Positions 45,312-53,672 of a DNA stretch of 57,641 nucleotides are shown piece by piece. Position numbers and translations under genes: made by a program. The DNA is from Comamonadaceae bacterium (GTDB lineage Bacteria > Pseudomonadota > Gammaproteobacteria > Burkholderiales > Burkholderiaceae_C): assembly GCA_947450765.1 (NCBI GenBank), contig CANFXC010000009.1:1-57641 (forward strand). Direction: 5' to 3'. The number at the start of each line of letters is the position of its first letter. The first letter of the stretch is position 1. The notes under the pieces are model-generated. The model was not told where the DNA came from and did not search any database. It saw only the letters and a program-made list of their open reading frames with translations.

Positions 45312-45697
45312 CAATAGCGCCCCATCACGGTGGTCAGACTCAGTAGCACCGCTTGTGTTTCATAGGTCTCTGCACCAACGGCTTGCACCTGGCTGCGGAC
45401 CAGGCGAAAGTCCGGGTTCGGGGTGGCCATCACACGCAAGCTGACGCTGAAGTCCCGACCCGCCTGCGTGCAAGTGCTGGTGCTTTCACCGCTGGGCGGC
45501 AGTTGATGCAGCAAGCGCAAGCGCACCCCATCGTTGTGTGCACACAGCTGTGCCAGCACCAGTTCGGGTTGCCTTTCAGCGAAGCGCGTCAGCGTCATGC
45601 TGACCGCCATGCCCGCCATCAGTGCCAGTGCCACCATGCCGATAGCCACCAGCACCTCGATCAGGGAAAAACCATGGACACCCTGTTTTGGCTTCAT
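45311..45697 (-). CDS. gspI: Type II secretion minor pseudopilin GspI
   Basis: 128-residue minor pseudopilin with leader MKPKQGVHG followed by FSLIEVLVAIGMVALALMAG (cleavage Gly9/Phe10, Glu5 present). It forms the tip trimer with GspJ and GspK. It is separated from gspH by 35 bases, the only real gap in the gspG-M operon. Confidence 0.93.
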   Translation of the reverse strand: MKPKQGVHGFSLIEVLVAIGMVALALMAGMAVSMTLTRFAERQPELVLAQLCAHNDGVRLRLLHQLPPSGESTSTCTQAGRDFSVSLRVMATPNPDFRLVRSQVQAVGAETYETQAVLLSLTTVMGRY

Positions 45698-45732
45698 TTT
45701 TTTTCACTTTTGCATTCACTCAAGCGCCCTGT

Positions 45733-46176
45733 TCACCGCACCGTGAACGGCCGCAAGCCATCGCTGGCGACAGTCGCTGTGCGCGCTGGCGCTTCGCTGA
45801 TTGACAACACAAGGACTTGCGCGCTGATGATCGGTTCGGGTCCGAGCAAGATCGACTGCGCTGGCTGCACGCGGATGCCTGTGGCCAACCAGTTCTCAGG
45901 CAGCGTTTGTGGCTGCAGCCCATCAAACCGAAAGCCGTCAGGCGTGACCACCCAGCGCACCGGCGCACCGCTGGCGCGGGAAGCGGCCCTTCCGGCTTCG
46001 AGCAGCGCCGCCAGCCGGTTGGCCTCGCGCTCGAGCTGAGCGTTGGGCGCATCACGCAATGCGAAGCTCACCCCAGCCGCGGCCAAAGCCATGATCGACA
46101 CCACGACCATCAGCTCCAGCAGCGTCACGCCCTGGCTGCGGGTGGGTGTTGAAGTGTTAAATGACGCCATCCTCAT
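45733..46176 (-). CDS. gspH: Type II secretion minor pseudopilin GspH
   Basis: 147-residue pseudopilin connecting the GspG shaft to the tip. The leader ends RSQG, followed by VTLLELMVVVSIMALAAAGV; the residue after the cleavage site is Val rather than the usual Phe or Met, with Glu5 kept. The start at 46176 overlaps the gspG stop by four bases; an ATG two codons in is an alternative. Confidence 0.92.
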   Translation of the reverse strand: MRMASFNTSTPTRSQGVTLLELMVVVSIMALAAAGVSFALRDAPNAQLEREANRLAALLEAGRAASRASGAPVRWVVTPDGFRFDGLQPQTLPENWLATGIRVQPAQSILLGPEPIISAQVLVLSISEAPARTATVASDGLRPFTVR

Positions 46177-46637
46177 TGCCAGCTACCAATATCAGCGGCC
46201 TTGCCCTCGCCGCCGGCTTGGCCATCAGCGCCATACGACATCACGTCAACCTCGCCTTTCAGACCCGGGTTGAGATACACATACGGGTTGCCCCAAGGGT
46301 CGTTCGGCAGCTTGTCGATGTAGATTTTCCAGTTTGTCGGAATGGGCGGTGCGTTGGGCCGTTGCACCAGCGCCTGCAGGCCTTGCACAGCGGTCGGGTA
46401 GCGTTGGTTGTCGAGCCGGTACAGCTTGAGCGCCTGCATCAGGTTGTTGACGTCCACCCGTGCGGCCGCCACGCGCGCATCGTCTGCGCGGTCCAACACA
46501 TTCGGCACGATCAAAGCCGCCAACACGCCAATGATGACCAGCACCACCATCAACTCGATCAAGGTGAAGCCGTGCGCCAAACCTCCCCGGTAGCGCTTGC
46601 ATGGAAGATCGCTGCGGGTGGATGATGTCTTGATCAT
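46173..46637 (-). CDS. gspG: Type II secretion major pseudopilin GspG
   Basis: Main subunit of the pseudopilus shaft. The 154-residue protein has a basic leader of 23 residues ending LAHG, then FTLIELMVVLVIIGVLAALI (cleavage Gly23/Phe24, Glu5). The GspG C-terminal core has LDNQRYPTAVQGLQALVQRP, NDPWGNPYVYLNPG and SYGADGQAGGEGKAADIGSW, the calcium-site loop. The ATG is the complement of 46635-46637 and shares the CATG with the opposite gspC start, so upstream signals lie inside gspC. Confidence 0.95.
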   Translation of the reverse strand: MIKTSSTRSDLPCKRYRGGLAHGFTLIELMVVLVIIGVLAALIVPNVLDRADDARVAAARVDVNNLMQALKLYRLDNQRYPTAVQGLQALVQRPNAPPIPTNWKIYIDKLPNDPWGNPYVYLNPGLKGEVDVMSYGADGQAGGEGKAADIGSWQ

Positions 46638-47202
46638 GATAAATTTTGAAATTGAATCGAGACGGCGCTGGGTTAGCGTGCTGTTGCTGGTCATCGCTTT
46701 GCTGTGTGCCGGGTATTGGACGCGCGTGGTGCTGTCCGCCGAAAAAACACAGGCCGTGGCGGCTGTCCCTGCCGCCGTGCCCGTGGTGGCGGGCACGGCG
46801 GCTGAACTGGCGCGCGTGCTGGGTGCGCCGCGCCCGACGTTGGCCGGTGCGGCCATGAGCCCGGCCGAACGATTTCGCGCTATCGGGGTGATTGCCAGCG
46901 CTTCGGGCCAAGGCACCGCGCTGCTGTCTGTCGACAAACAGCCGCCGCGGCCTTTTATGGTCGGGTCTAACGTTGCACCGGGTTTTGTCTTGAAAGCGGT
47001 GACGCAGCGTGAGGTCCAGCTGGCGGACAGCTTGCAAGGTGCGGTGACCGCGACCTTGCCCTTACCCGATCCGACAAAAGGCAAAACTGAAGCACCCGAG
47101 AACGATTCGACCGCCCAGCCAAGACCCTTGCAAAACACCTTAGAACCTGGAGCCAGCCCGCCACCGCTACCGACCATTCGCGGAGCACCCCGTCCGCCCT
47201 GA
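46636..47202 (+). CDS. gspC: Type II secretion protein GspC (GspC/N family)
   Basis: Inner-membrane protein linking the platform to the secretin. The 188-residue protein starts MINFEIESRRRWVSVLLLVI; it has one membrane helix (residues about 13-30) and the periplasmic homology region with AERFRAIGVIASASGQGTAL and GSNVAPGFVLKAV. No PDZ or coiled-coil domain; the C-terminus is a Pro-rich tail. In-frame GTG (46618) and TTG (46597) starts exist upstream. It diverges from gspG with overlapping start codons. It lies apart from gspD-E-F, on the far side of the inverted block. Confidence 0.85.
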   Translation: MINFEIESRRRWVSVLLLVIALLCAGYWTRVVLSAEKTQAVAAVPAAVPVVAGTAAELARVLGAPRPTLAGAAMSPAERFRAIGVIASASGQGTALLSVDKQPPRPFMVGSNVAPGFVLKAVTQREVQLADSLQGAVTATLPLPDPTKGKTEAPENDSTAQPRPLQNTLEPGASPPPLPTIRGAPRPP

Positions 47203-47379
47203 ACCGACGAGGCAGCATCGTGGGGTGAGTTCGCGCGCCATATGATCAATCGCATGGCGTCACCTTAGAGGTACGACGTTCAATGCAGGTGAAGCCCGCA
47301 AGCCGAACTGACGTCAGCCACCACCTACTTTGATGACCGTCGTGATGAAGCGCAGAAATGCGGCGACTGAAGCCTCAAG

Positions 47380-47544
47380 TCAAACCTGCGGCTTCCAGCC
47401 AAAGCCATCTTCTTCCGGCAACGCCGGCGGCGGCATACTGCCGTCGTCAGGCTCAACCGGCAAGTGCGCCGGATTCTCCGGATCCTCCAGCGGTGGCGGC
47501 CCACCCGGCAACGGTGCAGGCCGGGGGTGTTGGCTGAACTTCAT
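47380..47544 (-). CDS. Small proline-rich hypothetical protein
   Basis: 54-residue protein, MKFSQHPRPAPLPGGPPPLE at the start and EEDGFGWKPQV at the end, acidic and one-quarter proline. The ATG at 47544 is preceded on its strand by AAAAAGGAACG, a good ribosome binding site. Short Pro-rich proteins of this look occur as hypotheticals in Burkholderiales; no function is known to me. It is isolated between gspC and the broken hydrolase gene. Confidence 0.5.
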   Translation of the reverse strand: MKFSQHPRPAPLPGGPPPLEDPENPAHLPVEPDDGSMPPPALPEEDGFGWKPQV

Positions 47545-47696
47545 GTTGGCGTTCCTTTTTACAAACGAGCTCCGCCGGTGACACAACAAGCAGATAAGCC
47601 GGCACGACAAGTGACAGTCTGATTCGATCTACACGGGTACTGCAGAGGCTGAACGCTGGTTGCGCTGTCAGCCAACAGCGCGGGCACGACCTGAGG

Positions 47697-48563
47697 TCAT
47701 AGACAGTGCGTTGGCGGTGAAAACCAGCCCAACAACAAGGCATTGATCTCGTCAGCACGTTCGTACTGCACCCAGTGTCCCGCACCGTCGATGAGTTGGG
47801 CGACGCCATCGGGCAAGCTGTTGGCCAATGCTGGGCCGATCACTTCCGGATCAGCCGTCACGTCATGTGCCCCCCAGACCAGCAAGCTGGGGCCGGAGCG
47901 TTGCATCAGTGCGTTCAACAACCCGCCACCTTGGGAAATTTATTTGCTGCGAAAGCGTGTGCGCAGGCAGGCATCGGTGTGAATCTGCACGGCCAAAGGG
48001 TCCATTTTTTCAGCCGCTGTGTGCAACATATGCATGGCCAGGTTGTGGCGCATAACGTCGTCTAAAGCGACGGCGTCAGCGGACTGCGCAGCAGCCCTCC
48101 AGCTGCGCAATTCGCCAAGTGGCCGGCGGCGACTTTGGTGACCTCCCGGCCCGAGTAAGACCAAGCGGCGTACCCGTGGGCGCTGCGCCGCCAGCTGAGC
48201 AGCCACCAAGCCACCAAAAGAAAACCCGACCAAGTCAATCGGCGTGTCGGCACCCACCAGCTGGTTCAGCGTGGCCAGCGTCGGTTCTACCAGCGAAGCC
48301 AAACCGCCGCCGGGCAAGGGCTCGTCAGAGTCGCCATAGCCGGGCAGATCAGGCACCCAGACGGTGTGGTGCGCGGCCAAGGCTTCGATATTGCGAACCC
48401 AATGCAACCAGCTGCCATGTCCACCATGCAGCAGAACAAGCGGCGACCCGGCACCAAATTTATGCCAGCAAATCCGCAAGCCTTCATGCCCGACGAACTC
48501 GCTTTTGGCTTGGTTCGTTAAGCGCGTGATCAATGACTGTGCCAACGCGTTGTCAGGGGGCAT
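47697..48563 (-). pseudogene. Alpha/beta hydrolase interrupted by an in-frame TAA
   Basis: A single reading frame of 288 codons plus stop, starting MPPDNALAQSLITRLTNQ, broken by TAA at 47940-47942 (codon 208). Before the stop lie the oxyanion region LVLLHGGHGSWLHW and nucleophile elbow GFSFGG (Ser115). After it, in the same frame, lie SLLVWGAHDVTADP (catalytic Asp region) and GAGHWVQYERAD (catalytic His). The two halves are exactly in frame with no frameshift, and the sequence around the stop reads RSK-stop-ISQGGGLLNAL, so one G-to-T change from GAA would explain it. A product ending at 207 residues would lack Asp and His. It overlaps no neighbour and sits 7 bases after the acyl-CoA synthetase gene. 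Confidence 0.85.
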
Positions 48564-48570
48564 AGCGGTC

Positions 48571-50664
48571 TCAACCTTGTTCGGAAAGCACCACCACGCC
48601 GTCGGCGGCACAGACGCCTAGACCTGCGGACAGCACGAAGAGCGGATTGATTTCAGCTTCCAGCAAGCGCTCGCCCAACTGAGCTGTCATGTGCGAGAAG
48701 GCAACGATGGTGGAGATCAGCGCGTCAACATCGGCCTTGGGCCGGCCCCGAAAACCATCCAGCAAGGGCCAGGTCTTGAGCTCTTTGACCATCTCCAGCG
48801 CTTCTTCGCGGCTCAGGCCACCTTGGGCGGGCAGCAGGCGCAGCGTGGTGTCTTTGAACAGCTCGGCCGTGATGCCGCCCATGCCCAGCAAAACAGCGGT
48901 GCCAAGTGGATCGCGGTGCATGCCCAAAATCAGCTCGGTGCCGCCCGAGACCATTTCTTGCACCAGAAAACGCTTGGGCTCGATGCTCGCTTTGGCTTGC
49001 ACTTCGGCGGTCATCGCCATCAGTTGTGCGCCCATATTGTCGGCCGTCAGGTTGACGGCCACGCCGCCCACATCACTTTTGTGCGTGATCTCATTGGAGA
49101 GAATTTTCAGCACCACGCGGCCACCGAAGGCCGCTGCGGCCGCTTCAGCTTCGGCTGGCGTGGTGACCACGATTTCGCGTGCACAAGGCAGGCCGAATCG
49201 CGCGAACAATTGCTTCGCTTGGGCTTCGTCCAGTGCGCCTGCCGGGAAGTCATCGATCGACACCGTTGCGCTGGCGATCGATGCCGCCGGTGGTGCTTTC
49301 CAGCGTGCGGTTTGCAGCATGCCGGCCAAGGCCACCGTGCAGCTTTCAGCCGCCGCAAAGGCCGGTACACCGCGTTGCGTCAAGAGGGCTGCAACGTCTG
49401 GCGCATGCGGGCTGACGAAGGCGATGACCGGTTTGTCGCTGCCGGGCAGACAGTCTTGTATAGCGCCCGCCATCAGCTCCGGCATGGCCAAGCTGGAGGA
49501 GCCCACGATGATGGTCAGGGCGTCGTAGCTCGGGCTGTCCAGCAAAGCCCGAATGGCACCACGCAACAACTCGGGTTGCAAGCCGGCCAGCGTCACGTCG
49601 ATGGGGTTTCGGTCCAGTGCGGCATGGTCGCCTGTTTGCAGCGCACGCAAGCGGCTGGCGGTCTCGGCGTCGGGTGCCGGGGTTTCAAAACCAGAAACGC
49701 CGAGGCTGTCCGAGACCAAGGTGCCGGCACCGCCTGTAGAGGTCAGGATGGCAACACGGTTGCCGCGCAACACGCGCCCGGTCGACAGCGCCACGGGGAT
49801 GTCCAGCAAGTCGCTGAAGGCCTGCGCCCGGATCACGCCGACCTGTTTGAACAGCGCGTCGTACATCCGGTCTGCACCTGCCAGCGCGCCGGTGTGGGAG
49901 ACCGCCGCCTGAGCACCCGCCTCAGAGCGGCCAATTTTGAAGGCGACGATTGGCTTGCCGGCACGCGCCGCCTTGAGTGCTGCGGCCCGAAATTTTTCTG
50001 GATGGCGCACGCTTTCGACATACAGCGCAATCACCTTGGTGGCCGGGTCGTCCGCCAGATAGTCGACAAAATCAGCCAACTCCAGATCGACCTCGTTGCT
50101 GGTGGAAATCAGCTTGGACAAACCAATGCCACGCGCTGCCGCCCGAGAAAGCAGTGCGCCCAAGATGCCGCCGCTTTGTGACACCACGCCAATCGAGCCG
50201 ACTGGGAAGTGGGCCATTTCCAGCGCGCCACTGGCCGACAAAACGATGTTGTCGGTCAAGTTCACCAGGCCGATGGTGTTAGGGCCGAGGATGCGCATGC
50301 TGCCTGCGGCTTCCATCAGCTGCGCCTGACGGCGCGCACCCGCTTCGCCGGTCTCGGTGTAGCCGCTGGCCAGCACGATGGCGGCTGTCGTTCCGCGTTC
50401 GGCCAGTTCGCGCACGGCGATGTGAGCCCGCTCAGCACCGAGCAAGACGATGGCGACGTCGGGCACAGCAGGCAGCGATGCGATGTCCGGGTAACAGCGC
50501 AGACCGTCGATGTTGTCGACGCGCGGGTTGACCGGGTAAATATCGCCGCTGAAGCCATGCTTGCGAAGATAGGCCACCGGTCGACCCGCTGTCTTGCTGG
50601 CATCCGCTGAGGCACCGATGACGGCAACGCTGCGCGGTTGGAGAAGTCGTGACATAGCGTTCAT
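48571..50664 (-). CDS. Acetate/acyl-CoA synthetase (NDP-forming) family protein
   Basis: 697-residue fusion of CoA-binding, ligase and ATP-grasp domains, as in ADP-forming acyl-CoA synthetases and Pat-type proteins. Seen are RSVAVIGASADASKTAGRPV with IYPVNPR (CoA-binding), LGPNTIGLVNL and GIGVVSQSGGILGALLSRA-like Gly-rich segments, SHTGALAGADRMYDALFKQ with the phospho-accepting His region, and C-terminal VLKILSNEITHKSDVGGVAV with FLVQEMVSGGTELILGM. The acetyltransferase domain of Pat is absent. In this operon it probably activates an organic acid that the enoyl-CoA hydratase then acts on. Confidence 0.9.
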   Translation of the reverse strand: MNAMSRLLQPRSVAVIGASADASKTAGRPVAYLRKHGFSGDIYPVNPRVDNIDGLRCYPDIASLPAVPDVAIVLLGAERAHIAVRELAERGTTAAIVLASGYTETGEAGARRQAQLMEAAGSMRILGPNTIGLVNLTDNIVLSASGALEMAHFPVGSIGVVSQSGGILGALLSRAAARGIGLSKLISTSNEVDLELADFVDYLADDPATKVIALYVESVRHPEKFRAAALKAARAGKPIVAFKIGRSEAGAQAAVSHTGALAGADRMYDALFKQVGVIRAQAFSDLLDIPVALSTGRVLRGNRVAILTSTGGAGTLVSDSLGVSGFETPAPDAETASRLRALQTGDHAALDRNPIDVTLAGLQPELLRGAIRALLDSPSYDALTIIVGSSSLAMPELMAGAIQDCLPGSDKPVIAFVSPHAPDVAALLTQRGVPAFAAAESCTVALAGMLQTARWKAPPAASIASATVSIDDFPAGALDEAQAKQLFARFGLPCAREIVVTTPAEAEAAAAAFGGRVVLKILSNEITHKSDVGGVAVNLTADNMGAQLMAMTAEVQAKASIEPKRFLVQEMVSGGTELILGMHRDPLGTAVLLGMGGITAELFKDTTLRLLPAQGGLSREEALEMVKELKTWPLLDGFRGRPKADVDALISTIVAFSHMTAQLGERLLEAEINPLFVLSAGLGVCAADGVVVLSEQG

Positions 50665-50668
50665 GGTT

Positions 50669-51460
50669 TTACTTCTTGGCAGCCGTCTTGCTCAGGAAGG
50701 CCATGACCGATTCGCGGTGCTCGGTGCTGGTGTAGCAAATGCCCTGTGCCTGGCTGCCTTGGGCGAAGACTTGTTGGGCCGACATCTCGAAGGTCTGATT
50801 CAAAATGGTTTTACCCAAGGCCAGTGCGGTGGCTGAGCCTTGGCTCAACTCAGTGGCCCATTTTTGAGCGTCGGTCACTAGTGTTTCGGCGCTCACTTGG
50901 CGGTCTGCAATGCCCAGCTTCAAAGCTTCTTCAGCCTCTACCTTGCGGCCCGTGAAGATCAGTTCTTTGGCTTTGGACAAGCCGACGCGACGCGGTAAAA
51001 AGTACATGCCGCCACCGTCTGGAATGATGCCGCGATGGATGTAAGACCAGGTGAAACTGGCCGCATCGCTGGCGATGATGAAGTCGCAGGCCAGCGCGGT
51101 GTCTGCGCCCAGACCGGAGGCCGCGCCGTTGACCGCCGCGATGGTCGGCTTGGGCATGGTGTGCAACAAAGATTGCGTGTGGTGCACACGTTGCTGCCGG
51201 TGCCAACCGTTGAAGGCAATGTCGCCGGTCGGTGCGTTCATGCGGCGCTCCATGCCGGCGACGTCACCACCCGCGCAAAAGCCTTTGCCGTTGCCGGTGA
51301 GCACCAAGGCGCGGATGGCTTTGTCGCTCGCGACATGCTCCAGCGCGGTGATGAACTCGGTGCGCATGTCGTCGCTCATGGCGTTGCGCTTGTCCGGTCG
51401 GTTCAAATAAATAGTGGCAATGCCAGCGTGAACCTGCAGGTCGATCAAGGAGGAGGTCAT
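50669..51460 (-). CDS. Enoyl-CoA hydratase/isomerase family protein
   Basis: 263-residue crotonase-fold enzyme. It has LNRPDKRNAMSDDM, the oxyanion-hole segment GNGKGFCAGGDVAGMERR, and AAVNGAASGLGADTALACDF with the second oxyanion glycine. The place of one usual catalytic glutamate holds SFTWSYIHRGIIPDGGGMYF, where Asp replaces Glu, as in several non-hydratase members. Exact reaction is therefore open. The stop is four bases from the start of the acyl-CoA synthetase gene, so the two are co-transcribed. Confidence 0.9.
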   Translation of the reverse strand: MTSSLIDLQVHAGIATIYLNRPDKRNAMSDDMRTEFITALEHVASDKAIRALVLTGNGKGFCAGGDVAGMERRMNAPTGDIAFNGWHRQQRVHHTQSLLHTMPKPTIAAVNGAASGLGADTALACDFIIASDAASFTWSYIHRGIIPDGGGMYFLPRRVGLSKAKELIFTGRKVEAEEALKLGIADRQVSAETLVTDAQKWATELSQGSATALALGKTILNQTFEMSAQQVFAQGSQAQGICYTSTEHRESVMAFLSKTAAKK

Positions 51461-51508
51461 GTCATGGGGCCTTGTTGAAAATTTTGTGGAGCTCAGTATT
51501 CGTTGGCT

Positions 51509-52507
51509 TTAATCGGCGGTGATGTTGGCGGCCTTGACCACCTTGCGCCAGCGCGCTTCTTCACCTTTGGCGTAGCGGTCAAATTCTTCGGGTGTGCCTG
51601 CGCTGATGACCAGGCCTTCGCTCTCCACCCGCTTTTTGAAGGCCTCCGACTGCACGGCCTTTTTGGCTGCTGAATTCAAGCGGGCAATGACGGCTGGCGG
51701 TGTGCCCGCCGGGGCAAACAGCCCGTACCAGCTGTCGGCCACATAGCCAGGAACGCCGCTTTCAGCGACGGTCGGCACCTTGGCCAAGCTCAGCGCCGGG
51801 GAGCGCTCAGCCGTGGTCACGGCAAGTGCCCGCAGCGTTCCAGCTTCAACGAACGACCCTACAGCGGACGCCGTTGCAAACATGATGTCCACGTGCCCGC
51901 CGAGCAAGTCGTTGAGGGCCGGGCCCGCGCCCCGATACGGAATATGGGTCAGGTTCGTGGTTGTCAAATTTTTGAACAACTCACCGGCCAGGTGTGCCGA
52001 CGTTCCAGCGCCTTGCGACGCAAAGGACAATTTTCCCGGCTGAGCCTTGGCGGCAGCCATGATGTCCTGAACCGACTTGAACGGACTCTCGGCGCGCACA
52101 ACCAACACATTAGGCGAGCGTCCAACCAGCATCACAGGCGCAAAGGCTTTCTCATGAACATAGGGCAACTTCAGCAAGATGCTGGGATTCACCACATGCG
52201 CGATGGTGGCCATGACAAGGGTGTAGCCATCCGGCGCGCTCTTGGCGACGGCATCGGTGCCGATGACCGTGCCGCCACCGGGCTTGTTGTCAATGATGAC
52301 GGGCTGACCCAAGTCTTGCGCCATGGCAACACCCATGGTTCTGGCGATCAGATCTGTTCCGCCGCCTGGTGAAAACGGCACGACGATGCGGACGGGCTTG
52401 TCGGGAAATGCAGCCAGTGCAGGCGCTACCCACAGCCCGCTGATGGCCACGACGAGACTGAACGCGCGCGCAGATTTCGCGGACAGGACGACAAGAATTC
52501 TTTGCAT
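51509..52507 (-). CDS. Tripartite tricarboxylate transporter-type (Bug) substrate-binding protein
   Basis: Periplasmic binding protein of 332 residues with a signal peptide ending LWVAPALA, followed by AFPDKPVRIVVPFSPGGGTD, the Bug-family start. Further landmarks are IIDNKPGGGTVIGTDAVAKS, HIPYRGAGPALNDLLGGHVD and SWYGLFAPAGTPPAVIARLN. No TctA or TctB membrane genes lie nearby, as is common for the expanded Bug family of Burkholderiales. It is the first gene of the minus-strand cluster and likely binds the acid handled by the next genes. Ligand unknown. Confidence 0.93.
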   Translation of the reverse strand: MQRILVVLSAKSARAFSLVVAISGLWVAPALAAFPDKPVRIVVPFSPGGGTDLIARTMGVAMAQDLGQPVIIDNKPGGGTVIGTDAVAKSAPDGYTLVMATIAHVVNPSILLKLPYVHEKAFAPVMLVGRSPNVLVVRAESPFKSVQDIMAAAKAQPGKLSFASQGAGTSAHLAGELFKNLTTTNLTHIPYRGAGPALNDLLGGHVDIMFATASAVGSFVEAGTLRALAVTTAERSPALSLAKVPTVAESGVPGYVADSWYGLFAPAGTPPAVIARLNSAAKKAVQSEAFKKRVESEGLVISAGTPEEFDRYAKGEEARWRKVVKAANITAD

Positions 52508-52717
52508 GGGATGCCCCTTGGTTGATCAGCCGTCAACCCAATTTCACCCGCCGATGGGGATCGTTACGCCTGACGTCTGCGTGTCCGGCAAAGTGTAGGC
52601 TGCAAGCCCTGTGCGCGATAGGGCCTATTTCCAACCAATGGAATATGGCACCCAGTACGACGCGGCCTTTTCAGACGCAGTGATGCCGCTTTAGATGGCG
52701 TTGGACCGCTTGAAAAT

Positions 52718-53569
52718 TCAAGTCGCCCCGTGACACTTCTTGTATTTTTTCCCGCTGCCGCAAAAACACACATCGTTGCGACCGGGCGTGACTTCTTTGC
52801 GCACGGTGTCGACGCGTGGGCCGAGTGTGCGCCAGAGTTCGCGCAGGTCATAGACCGCCCAGATGGCTTCGCCAAACGCATTCAAGCGGGCAATACTGGT
52901 GCTCGGCAAGCCTTCTTCCAGCAACGGTGAGACTTCGGGTTTTCCGGTGTCATCTTCGGTCATGGCGACCACGGCTTCAAGTGCACCATCCAGCCATTTG
53001 GCAGCGTCTTTGTCGCGCGGTGTGGCCCAGTCCTCAGGCCAGCTTTCAACAGCGAACATGAAGCCCAAGGCCCAGACCTGTGCAAAGGCCGGCAGTTCAT
53101 CGGCCTTGAAGTTGACCTGTTCCTCGGCAGGCAGTTCGGCCACTGCGGCACGCACGTCCATCACCTCTGGGTGGTAGCAATCGTCATCTTCGAGGGTCTT
53201 GCATTCGGCGTCCAGCGCGGCTGACACTTCGGCCCAACGCGCTTGCCACAAGGCGGTGAAACGTTCACGTTGTTCGTCGCTGGCAAACGAGCCTTCTGCT
53301 TCATCTTCTTGTGTCGCGTCTTCAGTGGCTGCGCCCTCTTCACCAAGTCCCAACAAGACTGGGAAATATTCCGCAGCAGGCACCGCACGCCGGCCACAAA
53401 TCAAGGCGGCCATGAAGCCTTCACAAAACTCCCATTGCGGGGTTTCGTCATAGCGGGTGCGCAGCTCATCGAGAATGGCGTCCAGTTCGTCAAACGTCTC
53501 CGGCGGCAGAAAGTCATCCGCGTTGTGGTCGGTCGTGGTCACAGCGGTGGAGGGTGGTTGTGTGGGCAT
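52718..53569 (-). CDS. YecA/UPF0149 family protein with C-terminal SEC-C motif
   Basis: 283-residue acidic protein. The N-terminal UPF0149 domain has WEFCEGFMAALICGRRAVP and FAQVWALGFMFAVESWPEDW. A Glu/Ala-rich stretch (residues about 75-95) separates its halves. The C-terminus is a SEC-C zinc motif, GRNDVCFCGSGKKYKKCHG, as found in SecA and in the SecA-associated protein YecA. This suggests a ribosome- or Sec-linked role, as reported for E. coli YecA, but that is inference. It is divergent from the glutamate-synthase-like gene. Confidence 0.88.
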   Translation of the reverse strand: MPTQPPSTAVTTTDHNADDFLPPETFDELDAILDELRTRYDETPQWEFCEGFMAALICGRRAVPAAEYFPVLLGLGEEGAATEDATQEDEAEGSFASDEQRERFTALWQARWAEVSAALDAECKTLEDDDCYHPEVMDVRAAVAELPAEEQVNFKADELPAFAQVWALGFMFAVESWPEDWATPRDKDAAKWLDGALEAVVAMTEDDTGKPEVSPLLEEGLPSTSIARLNAFGEAIWAVYDLRELWRTLGPRVDTVRKEVTPGRNDVCFCGSGKKYKKCHGAT

Positions 53570-53672
53570 GAAATAGTTCTCAAAGATTGGGCACAGTAGC
53601 GTATAACGGTCGAGCTTCGCTGATGGTGGAAAGTGTATCTGCCCCTGACGCTAACCTTTTGAAAGCCCCGCC

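Noticed and set aside
47662-47681. Hairpin GCGCTGT/ACAGCGC downstream of the broken hydrolase
   Set aside because: Seven-bp stem without a T run on either strand; too weak to call a terminator.
48691-50181. 496-codon open frame on the plus strand
   Set aside because: Antisense to the acyl-CoA synthetase; Gln/His/Arg-rich shadow.
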